33,050 bases of DNA from Burkholderiaceae bacterium (GTDB lineage Bacteria > Pseudomonadota > Gammaproteobacteria > Burkholderiales > Burkholderiaceae_C): positions 1 through 33,050 of the forward strand of contig JAEUOY010000066.1 of assembly GCA_016790515.1 (NCBI GenBank), in the 5' to 3' direction. A program made the translations under genes and the position numbers. Shown piece by piece: positions 8,930-18,240 of this stretch; position 1 is the first letter of the stretch; every line of letters begins with the position of its first letter. The notes below the pieces were generated by a model that ran no database searches, was not told where the DNA came from, and was given only the letters and a program-made list of their open reading frames with translations.

Positions 8930-9970
8930 ATGAGCTTCGACTTCGACGCCGCGGTCCATGTGCCGCACCGCATGCAGCCCGGGCTGCGCCGCCTGGCCCC
9001 CGGCGCGGCGCAGCTGACGCCGGCGGTGGTGCCCAACCGCGGCAGCGCTCGCCACCTGCGCGAGAAGCTGGCCGTGTTGTGGGCGTTCCGCGACCAGGCA
9101 CTGCTGCAGGTGCCCGGTTTCGACGCCGGCCCGGCGCTGCAGGCGCTGGCCCGCCATGCGGCCGCCGAGCATCCGCAGGCGCTGCAGATCGACGGCGGCA
9201 GCTGGCGCGCGCCCTGGCTGGGCTGGGCGCTCGACGCCGATGACCGGCCGCAGGACATCGTCACCGGCTGGCCCGAGATCGGCACGCTGCTGCGCGAGAT
9301 GCCCGCCGGCTGGCGCCGCGCCGCGCTGCTGAGCCTGGCCTTCGCCGAGGACTTCGCGCTGCTCGACGGCACCACCGGCACGCTGCCCTGGCTGGCGGTG
9401 GCGCTGCCGTCGATGTGGGCGCCCGAGGAGAAGATCGGTCGCCCCTTCGCCGAGGTGCACGCGCCGGTGGCCGACAACCGGCTGATCGTCGGCGCCGCGC
9501 CGCAACTGGTGAAGCTTGTGACCGGCGGGATGGCCCCCGAGACGCCTGCGGCGTCGCCCCCCCAAGGGGGTGTCGGTCCCTTGGGGCGGTTCGGCGGGAC
9601 CGATCGCTGGGAACGCTTCGTCTGGACGCTGACCGCCCACCCGCGGCTGCACGGCCACCCGCGGCGGGTCGACCCGGCGCGCTGGCCGCCCGGGCTGGGC
9701 GACGACGAACTGGCGGCCCAGACCTGGTGGCGCACCGAGCGGCAGACCTTCATCCCCGTCGCCCACGACGGTGGCCCGCGGCAGGCGGTGTTCACGATCA
9801 AGGTCGACGTGACGCCGCTGGCAACGGCCTTCGAGACCGCGGCGCAGGCGGCGCGTGTCCACGACGCGCTGGCCTCGATGAGCGACGCGGTACTGGCCTA
9901 CCGCGGCCTGACCCAGGCGCAGGCCCCGCTGCTGCGCTGGCTGGCGCGGCGCGCCGCCGCGCTGCCGTGA
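8930..9970 (+). CDS. DUF3445 / heme-dependent oxidative N-demethylase-like protein
   Basis: 346 residues. The centre carries the DUF3445 hallmark LPSMWAPEEKIGRPFAEVHAP, followed by WERFVWTLTAHPRLHGHP and a WWRTERQTF block. The family includes the alpha subunit of heme-dependent oxidative N-demethylase, and most members are uncharacterised, so the substrate is unknown. A 69-bp REP-like insertion (about 9523-9591) adds 23 low-complexity residues between KLVTGG and TDRWERF without breaking the frame. The stop TGA overlaps the GTG start of mnmC (GTGA), suggesting coupled translation. The gene follows the efp terminator, so it must use its own promoter, which I could not identify in the 32-base gap. 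Confidence 0.82.
   Translation: MSFDFDAAVHVPHRMQPGLRRLAPGAAQLTPAVVPNRGSARHLREKLAVLWAFRDQALLQVPGFDAGPALQALARHAAAEHPQALQIDGGSWRAPWLGWALDADDRPQDIVTGWPEIGTLLREMPAGWRRAALLSLAFAEDFALLDGTTGTLPWLAVALPSMWAPEEKIGRPFAEVHAPVADNRLIVGAAPQLVKLVTGGMAPETPAASPPQGGVGPLGRFGGTDRWERFVWTLTAHPRLHGHPRRVDPARWPPGLGDDELAAQTWWRTERQTFIPVAHDGGPRQAVFTIKVDVTPLATAFETAAQAARVHDALASMSDAVLAYRGLTQAQAPLLRWLARRAAALP
9523..9599. repeat. REP-like palindromic element inserted in the DUF3445 gene
   Basis: The 8-bp repeat CGGCGGGA at 9523-9530 and 9592-9599 flanks two inverted repeats: GACGCC-tgc-GGCGTC (9541-9555), and CCCCAAGGG (9560-9568) with CCCTTGGGG (9578-9586). The repeat-to-repeat distance is 69 bases, exactly 23 codons. The structure resembles a short intergenic REP/BIME-type element sitting in a coding sequence. 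Confidence 0.75.
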
Positions 9971-11901
9971 GCTGGGGCCCGCTGCAGCCGGCGCGCATCG
10001 CCTTCGGCGACGCAGTGCCGCCCTCGGCGCCGGACTTCGGCGATGTCTACCACGCCCGTGCCGGCGCGCTGGCGCAGGCCCGGCACGTCTTCATCGGCGG
10101 CAACGGCCTGCCCGCGCGCTGGGCCGGCCGGGCCCGATTCGTCGTGCTGGAGACCGGCTTCGGCCTCGGCAACAACTTCCTCGCCACCTGGGCAGCCTGG
10201 CGCCAGGACCCGCGGCGCTGCAGCCGCCTGCACTACCTGGCGATCGAGAAGCACCCGCCGGTGGGCGCCGACCTGGCCCGCGCCCATGCCGGATCGGCGC
10301 TGCCGGCGCTGGCCGCCGAACTGCTGGCGAACTGGCCGCCGCTGACGCCCGACCTGCACACCATCGACTTCGACGGCGGCCGCGTGCGCCTGCTGCTGGC
10401 GCTGGGCGACATCGCCGCGGTGCTGCCCGAATGGGTGGCGCAGGTCGACGCGTTCTACCTCGACGGCTTCGCGCCGGACCGCAACCCGGCGATGTGGGAC
10501 ACCTGGCGCCTGCGCCAGCTGCCGCGGCTGGCCGCGCCCGGCGCCACCGTGGCGACCTGGAGCGTGGCCGGCGCGGTGCGCCAGGGCCTGGTGGCGGCCG
10601 GCTTCGAGGTCCACAAGGCACCCGGTTTCGGCGGCAAGCGCGAGATGACGGTGGGCCGCTTCGCGCCCCGGTTCAGCGCGCCGCCGCCGCCGGGCCGGCA
10701 GCCGCTGGCATCGGGGGGCGAATCGGCGGGCGAGGTTGCGGTGATCGGTGCCGGGCTGGCCGGCGCCGCGGTGGCCCGGGCGCTGGCGGCGCAGGGCATC
10801 GCGGTGCAGGTGTTCGAGCGCCGCGAGGCGCCGGCGCGCGAGACCTCGGGCAATGTCGGCGGGCTGTTCCACGGCATCGTCCATGGCCACGACGGCCCGC
10901 ATGCCCGCTGGCTGCGCGCGGCGGCGCTGCGCGCCGAGCGCGTGCTGCGGCCGCTGGTCGAGGGCGCGGCGATCGAGGGCGCCATCGCCGGCCTGCTGCG
11001 CGGCGAGCAGGTGCTGTCCGCCGACATGATGCGCGCGCTGCTGGCCAGGCTGGCGCTGCCCGACGACTACGTGCAGGTGCAGCCGGCCGCCTTGCCCGAT
11101 GGTCGCCCGGCCTGGGTCTACCCCGGTGGCGGCTGGGTCTCGCCGGCGTCGCTGTGCAGGCATTGGCTGGCCGGCGACGGCATCCGGCTGGCCTGCGACA
11201 CCCCGGTGCGGCGGCTGGCACCCGCCGGCGGCGGCTGGACGCTGTACGACGACCACGACCAGCCGCTCGTCACCACGGCCGCCGTGGTGCTGTGCAACGC
11301 CGCCGACGCCGCGCGCCTGCTGGGGCCGGCCGCCGCCGGCTGGCCGCTGCGGCGCGTGCGTGGCCAGACCACGCTGCTGCCGGCCGACCTGCCCGGCCTG
11401 CCCGCGCTGCCCCGGCCGCTGGCCGGCTCCGGTTATGCGCTGCAGCTGGCCGACGGCCGGCTGCTGTGCGGCGCCAGCTCGCAGCCCGACGACGACGACG
11501 GCCGCTTGCGCGACGCCGACCAGCTCGACAACCTGGCCGCGCTGCGCCGCCTGACCGGCTGGGCGGCCGAGCCGGCGCTGGACCGCCTGCAGGGCCGCGT
11601 CGGCTGGCGGCTGCAGAGCGCCGACCGGCTGCCGCTGCTGGGGCCGGTGCCCGCCGCGGTCGACGAGCACCATGCCGGCCGCCACCGGCTCGACCCGCCG
11701 CGCCATGCGCCGCGCCAGCGTGGGTTGTACGTGCTCACCGCGCTGGGCTCGCGCGGCATCACCCAGGCCGCGCTGGCCGGCGAGGTGCTGGCGGCCTGGC
11801 TCAGCGGCGACCCGGTGCCGGCGCCGGCCACCCTGCTCGATGCGCTGGACCCGGCGCGCTTCGCCGCGCGGGTCGCTCGGGTCGTGCGGCGCGGCGGCTG
11901 A
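9967..11901 (+). CDS. mnmC: Bifunctional tRNA (mnm5s2U34) biosynthesis protein MnmC
   Basis: 644 residues (E. coli 668), both domains present. The N-terminal SAM methyltransferase (DUF752-type) has ETGFGLGNNFLATW and DAFYLDGFAPDRNPAMW. The C-terminal FAD-dependent oxidoreductase starts VAVIGAGLAGAAVARALAAQG near residue 258 and ends with the ALGSRGITQAALAGEVLAAW block. The oxidase domain removes the carboxymethyl group from cmnm5s2U34, and the methyltransferase then makes mnm5s2U34 in tRNAs for Lys, Glu and Gln. Start GTG 9967-9969 overlaps the previous stop, and the similarity begins at once (WGPLQPARIAF). Its last base directly abuts the end of the convergent rpiA. Confidence 0.95.
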   Translation: MSWGPLQPARIAFGDAVPPSAPDFGDVYHARAGALAQARHVFIGGNGLPARWAGRARFVVLETGFGLGNNFLATWAAWRQDPRRCSRLHYLAIEKHPPVGADLARAHAGSALPALAAELLANWPPLTPDLHTIDFDGGRVRLLLALGDIAAVLPEWVAQVDAFYLDGFAPDRNPAMWDTWRLRQLPRLAAPGATVATWSVAGAVRQGLVAAGFEVHKAPGFGGKREMTVGRFAPRFSAPPPPGRQPLASGGESAGEVAVIGAGLAGAAVARALAAQGIAVQVFERREAPARETSGNVGGLFHGIVHGHDGPHARWLRAAALRAERVLRPLVEGAAIEGAIAGLLRGEQVLSADMMRALLARLALPDDYVQVQPAALPDGRPAWVYPGGGWVSPASLCRHWLAGDGIRLACDTPVRRLAPAGGGWTLYDDHDQPLVTTAAVVLCNAADAARLLGPAAAGWPLRRVRGQTTLLPADLPGLPALPRPLAGSGYALQLADGRLLCGASSQPDDDDGRLRDADQLDNLAALRRLTGWAAEPALDRLQGRVGWRLQSADRLPLLGPVPAAVDEHHAGRHRLDPPRHAPRQRGLYVLTALGSRGITQAALAGEVLAAWLSGDPVPAPATLLDALDPARFAARVARVVRRGG

Positions 11902-12567
11902 TCAGTCGAAGCTCAGCGCCTTGACGCCCTGCGAGGTGCCCAGCAGGCAGACCCGGGCTCGGCGGCGGGCGAAGATGCCGACGGTGACGACGCCCGGCCA
12001 CTGATTGACCTCGGTCTCCATCGCCAGCGGGTCGGCGATGGCCAGGCCGCGCACGTCGAGCAGCCAGTTGCCGTTGTCGGTGGTCACGCCCTCGCGCACC
12101 GCGGCCTGGCCGCCATAGGCCGACGCGAAGCGCCGCGCGACCTGCGCCGCGGCCATCGGGATCACCTCGACCGGCAGCGGGTAGCGGCCGAGCCGGTCGA
12201 CGAGCTTGCTCTCGTCGGCGATGCAGACGAAGCGCTCGGCCAGGTCGGCGACGATCTTCTCGCGCGTCAGCGCCGCGCCGCCGCCCTTGATCATGTGGCC
12301 GCGGGCGTCGATCTCGTCGGCGCCGTCGATGTAGACCGGGATCGCCTCGACCTCGTTGGCATCGAGCACGCGGATGCCATGCGAGCGCAGCCGCTCGGTG
12401 CTCTGCACCGAGCTGCTGACCGCGCCGGTGATCGTGTCCTTGACCGTCGCCAGCGCGTCGATGAAGCAGTTGACGGTCGAGCCGGTGCCCACCCCGACGA
12501 CCGCCAGCGGCACGACGAAATCCAGCGCGGCGCGGCCGACGAGGGCCTTCAGTTCATCCTGGGTCAT
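11902..12567 (-). CDS. rpiA: Ribose-5-phosphate isomerase A
   Basis: 221 residues (E. coli 219). It interconverts ribose-5-phosphate and ribulose-5-phosphate in the pentose phosphate pathway. Visible signatures are the phosphate-binding [13 protein letters not shown], the catalytic DGADEID and [12 protein letters not shown]. The ATG at 12565-12567 gives the family N-terminus [15 protein letters not shown]; an upstream in-frame start adds eight unconserved residues. It is convergent with mnmC with no gap, and divergent from pyrD with 49 bases between starts, so the rpiA and pyrD promoters must be compact or overlapping. Confidence 0.96.
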   Translation of the reverse strand: MTQDELKALVGRAALDFVVPLAVVGVGTGSTVNCFIDALATVKDTITGAVSSSVQSTERLRSHGIRVLDANEVEAIPVYIDGADEIDARGHMIKGGGAALTREKIVADLAERFVCIADESKLVDRLGRYPLPVEVIPMAAAQVARRFASAYGGQAAVREGVTTDNGNWLLDVRGLAIADPLAMETEVNQWPGVVTVGIFARRRARVCLLGTSQGVKALSFD

Positions 12568-12616
12568 GGCGGGCGTGCAATCCGACGGCAATGGGCGTGG
12601 CAGACAATCCGTGATT

Positions 12617-13657
12617 ATGGCTTTTGTCCCCTATGCGCTGACCCGCCCGTTCCTGTTCGGCCTCGACCCCGAGCGCGCCCACGACCTGACGCTGGAGGCC
12701 ATCGCGACGCTGCAGAACACGCCGCTGCAGCGGCTGTGGCAGCAGCCGCGCATCGCCGACCCGGTGACGGTGGCGGGGCTGGCATTCCCCAACCGCATCG
12801 GCCTGGCCGCCGGGCTCGACAAGAACGGCCGCTGCATCGACGGCCTGGGCGCGATGGGCTTCGGCTTCATCGAGGTCGGCACGGTCACGCCCAAGGCCCA
12901 GCCGGGCAACCCGAAGCCGCGCCTCTTCAGGCTGCCCGAGAAGCAGGCGCTGATCAACCGGCTGGGCTTCAACAACGAGGGCCTGGCCGCGTTCCTCGCC
13001 AACGTGCAGCGCGCGCACAGCTTCCGCGCCGCCGGCGGCATCCTCGGGCTGAACATCGGCAAGAACGCCACGACGCCGATCGAGGACGCGGCCGGCGACT
13101 ACCTGCTGGGGCTGGACGGCGTCTACCCGCATGCCGACTACGTGACGGTGAACATCAGCAGCCCGAACACCAAGAACCTGCGCGCGCTGCAGAGCGACGC
13201 AGCGCTCGACGCGCTGCTGGGCGCGCTGCAGCAGCGCAGGGCGAAGCTGGCGGCGAAGCACCGGCGCCAGGTGCCGATGTTCGTCAAGATCGCGCCCGAC
13301 CTCGACGAGGCGCAGGTCGAGGTGATCGCCGCGACGCTGCAGGCCAACGGCATCGACGGCGTGATCGCGACCAACACGACGATCGCCCGCGATGCGGTGC
13401 AGGGCCTGAAGCATGCCGGCGAGGCCGGCGGCCTGAGCGGCGCGCCGGTGTTCGAGGCCAGCAACCGGGTGATCCGCCAGCTGCGCGCCGAACTGGGCGC
13501 CGGCTACCCGATCATCGGCGTCGGTGGTGTGATGAGCGGAGACGATGCAAAGACCAAGATCGCCGCCGGCGCGAATCTGGTGCAGATCTACACCGGGCTG
13601 ATCTACCGCGGGCCGGCGCTGGTCAACGAGGCGGCCGGGGCACTGGCAAGGCGCTGA
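12617..13657 (+). CDS. pyrD: Dihydroorotate dehydrogenase (quinone), class 2
   Basis: 346 residues. It oxidises dihydroorotate to orotate with FMN and passes electrons to quinone at the inner membrane, in pyrimidine synthesis. The N-terminal helical segment ([20 protein letters not shown]) is the class 2 membrane-contact region. Also seen: [23 protein letters not shown], the catalytic-serine region [16 protein letters not shown], and the FMN phosphate-binding [16 protein letters not shown] 12617 is preferred; a GTG two codons earlier is possible. It is convergent with scoB across 22 bases. Confidence 0.97.
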   Translation: MAFVPYALTRPFLFGLDPERAHDLTLEAIATLQNTPLQRLWQQPRIADPVTVAGLAFPNRIGLAAGLDKNGRCIDGLGAMGFGFIEVGTVTPKAQPGNPKPRLFRLPEKQALINRLGFNNEGLAAFLANVQRAHSFRAAGGILGLNIGKNATTPIEDAAGDYLLGLDGVYPHADYVTVNISSPNTKNLRALQSDAALDALLGALQQRRAKLAAKHRRQVPMFVKIAPDLDEAQVEVIAATLQANGIDGVIATNTTIARDAVQGLKHAGEAGGLSGAPVFEASNRVIRQLRAELGAGYPIIGVGGVMSGDDAKTKIAAGANLVQIYTGLIYRGPALVNEAAGALARR

Positions 13658-13679
13658 ACGCCGCAGGCCGGCGCCGCGC

Positions 13680-14318
13680 TCAGAGCAGCGGCACCCCGGT
13701 CTTGCCCTGGATCTCGTCGTGCGTGACGCCCGGCGCCAGTTCGACCACCTTCAGCCCGTGCGGCGTCACGTCCATCACCGCCAGGTCGGTGATGATGCGG
13801 TCGACGACACCCTGGCCGGTCAGCGGCAACGTGCACTTGGGCAGGATCTTCAGGTCGAAGCCGCCGTCCTTGCGCCGGGCCACATGCTCCATCAGCACGA
13901 CCACGCTCTTGACGCCGCCGACCAGGTCCATCGCGCCGCCCATGCCCTTGACCATCTTGCCGGGGATCATCCAGTTGGCCAGGTCGCCCTTCTCGCTGAC
14001 CTGCATCGCGCCGAGGATGCTCAGGTTGATCTTGCCGCCGCGGATCATCGCGAAGCTGTCGTGGCTGCCGAAGATGCTGCTGCCGGGCAGCGTGGTCACG
14101 GTCTGCTTGCCGGCGTTGATCAGGTCGGGGTCGACCTCGCTCTCGTCGGGGAAGGGGCCGATGCCGAGCATGCCGTTCTCGCTCTGAAGCCAGACCTCGA
14201 TGCCCGGGTCGACGAAGTTGGCCACCAGCGTCGGCAGGCCGATGCCGAGGTTGACGTAGAAGCCGTCCTGCAGTTCCTGGGCCGCGCGGGCGGCCATCTG
14301 GTCGTGGGTCCAGGCCAT
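13680..14318 (-). CDS. scoB: 3-oxoacid CoA-transferase subunit B
   Basis: 212 residues. Beta subunit of a family I CoA-transferase that moves CoA from succinyl-CoA to a 3-oxoacid such as acetoacetate. The catalytic glutamate is E47 in the [11 protein letters not shown] motif. [13 protein letters not shown] and the C-terminal [18 protein letters not shown] also match the family. ATG 14316-14318 is chosen because GGGAG lies 8 bases upstream. A TTG two codons earlier overlaps the scoA stop but lacks that spacing. It starts 2 bases after scoA, so the two are one operon. The PcaJ (3-oxoadipate) alternative cannot be excluded, but no other aromatic-pathway genes are nearby. Confidence 0.92.
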   Translation of the reverse strand: MAWTHDQMAARAAQELQDGFYVNLGIGLPTLVANFVDPGIEVWLQSENGMLGIGPFPDESEVDPDLINAGKQTVTTLPGSSIFGSHDSFAMIRGGKINLSILGAMQVSEKGDLANWMIPGKMVKGMGGAMDLVGGVKSVVVLMEHVARRKDGGFDLKILPKCTLPLTGQGVVDRIITDLAVMDVTPHGLKVVELAPGVTHDEIQGKTGVPLL

Positions 14319-14320
14319 GT

Positions 14321-15031
14321 TCAAGCTCCCTTGGGGTTCTGCTGGGTGGTGCGCTTCTCGATGCGCTTCTCGGGCGTGGCGTTGAGCACCAGGCGGTGCA
14401 CGTAGATGCCGGGCAGGTGCACGCTGTCGGGGTCGAAGCTGCCGGTCTCGACGATCTCCTCGACCTCGACGACGCTGATGCGGCCGGCCATGATCGCCGC
14501 CGGGTTGAAGTTGCGCGCGGTGCGGCGGAAGATCAGGTTGCCGCTCTTGTCGGCCTTCCAGGCCTTGCCCAACGCCACGTCGGGCACCAGCGAGCGCTCC
14601 ATCACGTAGGTGTGGCCGTCGAAGTCGCGCGATTCCTTGCCCTCGGCCACCAGCGTACCCACGCCGGTGCGGGTGAAGAAGGCCGGGATGCCGGCGCCGC
14701 CGGCGCGCAGCCGCTCGGCCAGCGTGCCCTGCGGCGTGAACTCCAGCTCGAGCTCGCCGGCCAGGTACTGGCGCTCGAACTCCTTGTTCTCGCCGACGTA
14801 GCTCGAGATCATCTTCCTGATCTGCCGCGTCTCGAGCAGCTTGCCGAGGCCGAAGCCGTCGACGCCCGCGTTGTTGCTGATGACGGTCAGGTCCTTGGCG
14901 CCCGAATCGCGCAGCGCGTCGATCAGGGCCTCGGGGATGCCGCAGAGGCCGAAGCCGCCGACGGCCAGCAGCTGGCCGTCGCGGACGATGCCGGCCAGCG
15001 CCGCGGCGGCGCTGGGATAGATCTTGTTCAT
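14321..15031 (-). CDS. scoA: 3-oxoacid CoA-transferase subunit A
   Basis: 236 residues. Alpha subunit partner of the adjacent scoB. It carries the family I CoA-binding glycine motif [17 protein letters not shown] near residues 24-40, followed by [12 protein letters not shown] and [18 protein letters not shown]. The enzyme activates acetoacetate (or a related 3-oxoacid) for thiolysis and so feeds ketone-body or fatty-acid carbon to acetyl-CoA. The ATG at 15029-15031 gives [16 protein letters not shown], the usual start. It is divergent from the PaaI-type thioesterase; the 135-base gap holds a palindrome (15096-15115) that may control both. Confidence 0.93.
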   Translation of the reverse strand: MNKIYPSAAAALAGIVRDGQLLAVGGFGLCGIPEALIDALRDSGAKDLTVISNNAGVDGFGLGKLLETRQIRKMISSYVGENKEFERQYLAGELELEFTPQGTLAERLRAGGAGIPAFFTRTGVGTLVAEGKESRDFDGHTYVMERSLVPDVALGKAWKADKSGNLIFRRTARNFNPAAIMAGRISVVEVEEIVETGSFDPDSVHLPGIYVHRLVLNATPEKRIEKRTTQQNPKGA

Positions 15032-15095
15032 GGCGCGTCTCGTCGGAGTGAGTCGGGAGTGGATCGCAGGGTGGGTCGGGTCGGCGCGAAGCGTA

Positions 15096-15129
15096 CTACT
15101 TACTCGGTTAAGTAGGGGCTACGTAGAAT
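15096..15129 (+). promoter_or_regulatory. Palindromic operator candidate and promoter between scoA and thioesterase
   Basis: CTACTTA (15096-15102) and TAAGTAG (15109-15115) form a perfect 7-bp inverted repeat with a 6-bp spacer. A -10 TAGAAT at 15124-15129 has TTACTC at 15100-15105 as a possible -35 (18-bp spacing), lying inside the palindrome. This is an expected layout for a TetR-type repressor site controlling the thioesterase and perhaps scoAB. Confidence 0.55.
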
Positions 15130-15166
15130 CGCCTAAGCCCGACCCCCTGCCCACCACCGACCGCCC

Positions 15167-15604
15167 ATGCCCGCCGCCCCCGCCATCGACATCCCCGCGC
15201 TGCAGGCGCTGCTGCACCAGGTGGTGGCGCCCTGGGTCCGGCAGATCGACCTGCGCGTGCTCGAGGCCCGCGCCGGCGAGGTGGCGCTGGCCCTGCCGAT
15301 CGCCGCGCAGCATGTGCACGGCGGCGGCGTGCTGTGCGGCCAGACGATGATGGCTGCCGCCGACACCGCGATGATCCTGGCCATCGTCAGCCAGACCGGC
15401 AGCTTCCAGCCGATGACGACGGTGCAGCTGCAGACCAGCTTCCTGCGGCCGATCCCGGGCAGCCCGGACGGCAACAGCGGCGAGGCCCGCGTCGTCGCCC
15501 GCGTGCTGCGGCTGGGCAAGAGCCTGGCCTTCGGCGAGATCGAGCTGCAGGACCCGGCCGGCCGGCTGGCCGCCCACAGCACCACCACCTACGCGCTGCT
15601 GTAG
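15167..15604 (+). CDS. PaaI-family hotdog acyl-CoA thioesterase
   Basis: 145 residues, single hotdog fold. It carries the PaaI-like active-site region HVHGGGVLCGQTMMAAADTA and the following beta strands TTVQLQTSFLRPIPG and VLRLGKSLAFGEIEL. Such enzymes hydrolyse acyl- or aryl-CoA thioesters in the cytoplasm. The exact substrate is not visible. It is divergent from the scoAB operon and probably shares its control region, which fits a role in releasing CoA during 3-oxoacid or fatty-acid catabolism. The next gene starts 13 bases after its stop, so the two may be co-transcribed. Confidence 0.85.
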   Translation: MPAAPAIDIPALQALLHQVVAPWVRQIDLRVLEARAGEVALALPIAAQHVHGGGVLCGQTMMAAADTAMILAIVSQTGSFQPMTTVQLQTSFLRPIPGSPDGNSGEARVVARVLRLGKSLAFGEIELQDPAGRLAAHSTTTYALL

Positions 15605-15617
15605 CGCCGGGGCCGGC

Positions 15618-16178
15618 GTGGACCTGCCGCTGGACTACCGCATCGCGTTCGACCTGGCGCCGATCGGGCTGGCGATCTCGCGCCGGCGCCAGATCGTCGA
15701 CTGCAACCGCCAGGTGCTGGCGATGTTCGGCGCGCAGCGCGACCAGCTGGTCGGCCAGAGCTTCGAGCTGATGTACCCGACCGCGGCCGAATTCGAGCGC
15801 ACCGGCGCGCGCATCGCCGCCAGCCTCGACGCCCAGGGCTGGTATGCCGACGACCGGGTGATGAAGCGGCTGGACGGGCCGAACCGCGGCGAACTGTTCT
15901 GGTGCCATGTCAGCGGCCGCGCGCTCGACCCTGCCGAGCCGCATGCCGCCGGCATCTGGGCCTTCGAGGACCTGTCGTCCAAGCGCCGGCTGAGGGTCGA
16001 CTTCACCGGCCGCGAGCGCGAGATCGCCGCGCTGCTGATCGAAGGCCTGACCAGCAAGCAGATCGGCAAGCGGCTGGCGATCAGCCCGCGCACGGTGGAC
16101 GTCTACCGCGCCCGGCTGATGCGCAAGGTCGGCGCATCGACCACGCCCGAGTTGGTCAACAAGCTGATGGCGGGTTGA
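15618..16178 (+). CDS. PAS domain-LuxR-type HTH transcriptional regulator
   Basis: 186 residues from a GTG start, the only start that keeps the whole PAS domain. Residues about 8-120 are a PAS domain (IAFDLAPIGLAISRRRQIVDCN ... ELFWCHVSGRALD). A GerE/LuxR helix-turn-helix follows at about 125-182 (FTGREREIAALLIEGLTSKQ, ISPRTVDVYRARLMRKVGAS). There is no receiver domain or histidine kinase partner nearby, so the PAS domain is likely to sense a ligand or cofactor directly. Targets are unknown; the neighbouring thioesterase/scoAB or pckG are guesses from position only. It is convergent with pckG. Confidence 0.85.
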   Translation: MDLPLDYRIAFDLAPIGLAISRRRQIVDCNRQVLAMFGAQRDQLVGQSFELMYPTAAEFERTGARIAASLDAQGWYADDRVMKRLDGPNRGELFWCHVSGRALDPAEPHAAGIWAFEDLSSKRRLRVDFTGREREIAALLIEGLTSKQIGKRLAISPRTVDVYRARLMRKVGASTTPELVNKLMAG

Positions 16179-16220
16179 GCTGGCGGATCGGGCGGCCCGC
16201 GGCCCCGGTGCGGCGGCCCG

Positions 16221-18068
16221 CTACTCGTGGGCCAGCGCCCAGTGCTCGGGCGAGCGCCACAGCCGCAGCCGCAGCAGTTCGCGCTCGAAGACGAACTCCT
16301 TGGGCAGGCGGTCCAGGAAGCGGTCGAAGAGCTCGCCGTGGGCCTGCGCCTCGGCGGTGCCGGCATCGCGGGAGACGGCCATCAGCGCGTGGAAGGTCTC
16401 GCTGGGGAAGTCCAGGCCCGACCACTCGATGTCGTCGTGGCGCGGCATCCAGCCGATCGGGCTCTCCACGGCGTAGCCGCGGCCGCGCACCCGGTCGACC
16501 ACCCATTTCAGCACCCGCAGGTTGTCGCTGAAGCCGGGCCAGAGAAAGCGGCCGTCGTCGTCCTTGCGGAACCAGTTGACCCGAAAGATGCGCGGCGGGT
16601 TGGCCACCCGGCGGCCCACGCTGAGCCAGTGGCCGAAGTAGTCCGCCATGTTGTAGCCACAGAACGGCAGCATCGCCATCGGGTCGCGCCGCGTCGCGGT
16701 GACGCCGATCGCCGCGGCGGTGGCTTCGGAGCCCATGGTCGCCGCCAGGTAGACGCCGTGCGCCCAGTTGAAGGCCTGGAACACCAGCGGCATGTCGCGG
16801 GTCATGCGGCCGCCGAAGACGAAGGCGCTGATCGGCACGCCGGCCGGGTTCTCCCAGTCGGGGTCGATCGAGGGGCATTGGCTGGCCGGCGCCGTGAAGC
16901 GCGAGTTCGGGTGCGCGGCCGGCCGGCCGCAGCCGGGCGTCCAGTCGCGGCCCTGCCAGTCGATCGCATGGGCCGGCGGCGGGCCGTCCATGCCCTCCCA
17001 CCAGACATCGCCGTCGTCGGTCAGCGCCACGTTGGTGAAGATCGAGTTGCGGGCCATCGTCAGCATCGCGTTGGCGTTGGACGAGTAGTTGGTGCCCGGT
17101 GCGACGCCGAAGAAGCCAGCCTCCGGGTTGATCGCGCGCAGCAGCCCGTCGCTCGCCTGCTTGATCCACGCGATGTCGTCGCCCACAGTGGTGACCTTCC
17201 AGCCCTCGAGCCCCGGCGGCGGCCGCACCATCGCCAGGTTGGTCTTGCCGCAGGCGCTTGGGAAGGCTGCGGCAATGTAGGTCTTCTCGCCGTCGGGCGA
17301 CTCCAGGCCCGAGATCAGCATGTGCTCGGCCAGCCAGCCTTCGTTGCGGCCCATCACCGAGGCGATGCGCAGCGCCAGGCACTTCTTGCCGAGCAGCGCG
17401 TTGCCGCCGTAGCCCGAGCCGTAGGACCAGATCTCGGTCGTCTCGGGGAAGTGCGCGATGTACTTGCGGCCGATGTCGGGCTCGCAGGGCCAGGGCAGGT
17501 CGGCCTGCCCGGGCTGCAGCGGCGCCCCCACCGAGTGCATGCAGGGCACGAAGGCACCGTCGCCCAGCACGTCGAGCACGCGCGAACCCATGCGCGTCAT
17601 GATGCGCATGTTGATCACGACGTAGGGGCTGTCGCTGATCTGCACGCCGATCTTGGCGATCGGCGAGCCCAGCGGTCCCATGCTGAACGGGATCACGTAC
17701 AGGGTGCGCCCGCGCATGCAGCCGGTGAACACACCGCGCAGCGTGGCGCGCATCTCGTCGGGCGCGGCCCAGTTGTTGGTGGGGCCGACATCGTCCTTGG
17801 AGGCGGCACAGATGAAGGTGCGCTCCTCGACACGCGCCACGTCGGACGGATGAGACCGTGCCAGGAAGCTGTTGGGCCGCTTGTCCGGATTCAGCCGTAT
17901 CAGGGTGCCGCTGCGCACCATCTGCTCGCACAGGCGGTCGTACTCGGCCTGCGAGCCGTCGCACCAGACCACCTGATCGGGCTGGCACAACTGCTCCATC
18001 TCGGCGACCCAGGCGCGCAGTCGGGCACCGGCATTGGCGGGCGGGGCTTGGGTGGCGTTGGGGTTCAT
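16221..18068 (-). CDS. pckG: Phosphoenolpyruvate carboxykinase (GTP)
   Basis: 615 residues, the normal length of the GTP-dependent enzyme. It converts oxaloacetate + GTP to PEP + CO2, the entry to gluconeogenesis. The P-loop [12 protein letters not shown], kinase-2 VGDDIAWIK, the metal/substrate region ([20 protein letters not shown]) and the [12 protein letters not shown]-like segment [13 protein letters not shown] are all present. The family is distinct from the ATP-type pckA. ATG 18066-18068 has AAGGT about 7 bases upstream. It is divergent from the AspT/YidE-type transporter. A gluconeogenic enzyme fits an organism growing on organic acids and fatty acids, in line with nearby scoAB and ETF-QO. 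Confidence 0.97.
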   Translation of the reverse strand: MNPNATQAPPANAGARLRAWVAEMEQLCQPDQVVWCDGSQAEYDRLCEQMVRSGTLIRLNPDKRPNSFLARSHPSDVARVEERTFICAASKDDVGPTNNWAAPDEMRATLRGVFTGCMRGRTLYVIPFSMGPLGSPIAKIGVQISDSPYVVINMRIMTRMGSRVLDVLGDGAFVPCMHSVGAPLQPGQADLPWPCEPDIGRKYIAHFPETTEIWSYGSGYGGNALLGKKCLALRIASVMGRNEGWLAEHMLISGLESPDGEKTYIAAAFPSACGKTNLAMVRPPPGLEGWKVTTVGDDIAWIKQASDGLLRAINPEAGFFGVAPGTNYSSNANAMLTMARNSIFTNVALTDDGDVWWEGMDGPPPAHAIDWQGRDWTPGCGRPAAHPNSRFTAPASQCPSIDPDWENPAGVPISAFVFGGRMTRDMPLVFQAFNWAHGVYLAATMGSEATAAAIGVTATRRDPMAMLPFCGYNMADYFGHWLSVGRRVANPPRIFRVNWFRKDDDGRFLWPGFSDNLRVLKWVVDRVRGRGYAVESPIGWMPRHDDIEWSGLDFPSETFHALMAVSRDAGTAEAQAHGELFDRFLDRLPKEFVFERELLRLRLWRSPEHWALAHE

Positions 18069-18240
18069 CGTGGACCTTCGTGCAAGGGGCTGGGGCAGCG
18101 CCGGGCTCCTGGAGGTCCCGGGCCCGTACGCCGGCCGAAAGCAAGCTCCGCGCCACGGATCACCCAGGGCGCGCGAGCCGGCGCAGGGGCGCTGCTGGCA
18201 CGCAGTGTGCTGGGCGATGCCTCAGGAGGGGCATCGCGCC

